Source: Saprospiraceae bacterium (GTDB lineage: Bacteria > Bacteroidota > Bacteroidia > Chitinophagales > Saprospiraceae). Taken from it: a DNA stretch of 6,499 nt. Position numbers and translations under genes: made by a program. A model generated the notes under the pieces. That model had not been told where the DNA came from. It was given only the letters and a program-made list of their open reading frames with translations, and searched no databases. This document shows positions 5,879 to 6,499 of this stretch, piece by piece (the first letter of the stretch is position 1; every line of letters begins with the position of its first letter). Location of the stretch: NCBI GenBank assembly GCA_020630455.1, contig JAHDBK010000217.1, forward strand, positions 1 to 6,499. The letters run 5' to 3'.

Positions 5879-6499
5879 ATGCAATTATTTTACTCTCAAC
5901 AAATTGAGAATAATGTAGCCGTCTTAAATGAAGAAGAAACAAGACACTGCATAAAAGTTTTAAGAAAAAACAAGGGCGACACTATTGATTTTATAGATGG
6001 TAAAGGAAACTTCTATAAAGGAACGATTTTTGATTATAATAAAAAAAATTGTTGGCTTCAAATAATTGAACAACAAGAAGAAAAAAAACGCAATTATAAA
6101 ATTCACCTTGCAATAGCTCCTACTAAAAACATCAGCCGCATCGAATGGATGTTGGAAAAATGTATCGAAATGGGCTTAAATTCTATCCATTTTTTAGACT
6201 GTTTTCACTCAGAAAGAAAGCATATTAAACTGGAACGCTTAGAAAAAATTGCTTTATCGGCAACCAAACAATCACTAAAAGCAAGTCTTCCATCAATTCA
6301 TAATATCGTTTCCTTTAATGATTTTATTAATCATTTTAAAAATGATAATATTGAAAAATTAATATGTTGGGTGGATGAAGAAAAACATCAATTAATAAAT
6401 CAATCTTTTAAAAATAAAGAAATTTTGTTATTAATTGGTCCAGAAGGTGGTTTTAGTGAAATAGAAGTAAAAACAGCTCTAACCAAAGGTTTCAAGGCA
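5879..6499 (+). CDS. rsmE: 16S rRNA (uracil(1498)-N3)-methyltransferase, C terminus cut by window edge
   Basis: RsmE transfers a methyl group from S-adenosylmethionine to N3 of U1498 in helix 44 of 16S rRNA, acting on the small ribosomal subunit. The frame is open from ATG at 5879 through 207 codons to the window end; the family is about 230-250 residues, so some 25-40 are missing. The N-terminal PUMA-like RNA-binding part shows HCIKVLRKNKGD (23-34) and FIDGKG (38-43). The SPOUT (trefoil-knot) catalytic part shows IAPTKN (79-84), RIEWMLEKCIEMGL (87-100), HSERK (110-114) and the SAM-binding knot motif GPEGGFS (187-193). The upstream ATGs at 5853 and 5866 are out of frame, so 5879 is the best start; it places the Phe-Tyr near the N terminus as is usual for Bacteroidota RsmE. 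The gene is divergent from the protease gene. The identification is strong. Confidence 0.95.
   Translation, partial: MQLFYSQQIENNVAVLNEEETRHCIKVLRKNKGDTIDFIDGKGNFYKGTIFDYNKKNCWLQIIEQQEEKKRNYKIHLAIAPTKNISRIEWMLEKCIEMGLNSIHFLDCFHSERKHIKLERLEKIALSATKQSLKASLPSIHNIVSFNDFINHFKNDNIEKLICWVDEEKHQLINQSFKNKEILLLIGPEGGFSEIEVKTALTKGFKA

Noticed and set aside
1..6499. CRISPR array, tRNA or rRNA gene, riboswitch, or defence/anti-phage cluster
   Set aside because: No spaced direct repeats, cloverleaf-like segments or rRNA sequences were seen, and the three intergenic gaps (146, 27 and 108 bp) are too short or too simple for a structured riboswitch. All long coding frames are accounted for by known families.

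Overview
The window looks like an ordinary chromosomal stretch from an AT-rich Bacteroidota bacterium. Three points support this. There is a large secreted protease with a C-terminal sorting domain of the type IX secretion system (T9SS), which is restricted to this phylum. There is an outer-membrane protein of the DUF5686 / CarboxypepD_reg-like type. A match to the phylum's TAnnTTTG -7 promoter element precedes the DUF5686 gene, and I see no clear Shine-Dalgarno sequences. The fibronectin-III plus GEVED plus T9SS-CTD architecture resembles that of marine or sediment Saprospiria, Cytophagia or Flavobacteriia, but I cannot place the genus.

Layout, left to right. 1-386 (minus): the first 128 codons of exodeoxyribonuclease III, cut by the window edge. 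387-532: a divergent promoter region with a 28-bp palindrome and a pair of opposed -7-like elements. 533-3079 (plus): an 848-residue outer-membrane protein that begins at a TTG codon. 3080-3106: a 27-bp convergent gap whose hairpin is a near-copy of the palindrome at 401-428. 3107-5770 (minus): an 887-residue secreted subtilisin-family (S8) protease with an intact catalytic triad, two fibronectin-III-like domains, a GEVED domain and a T9SS sorting domain. 5771-5878: a second divergent promoter region holding a 12-bp inverted repeat, one arm at each presumed transcription start. 5879-6499 (plus): RsmE, the 16S rRNA m3U1498 methyltransferase, cut by the right edge.

The genes do not form an operon or an evident pathway. 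Neighbouring genes alternate in strand, so each is probably its own transcription unit. Two are housekeeping genes (base-excision repair and rRNA modification), and two encode cell-envelope or exported proteins. I found no mobile element, CRISPR array, tRNA, rRNA or defence system, and nothing I would call a new biological system. The most unusual signals are the small repeats in the non-coding DNA and the TTG start.
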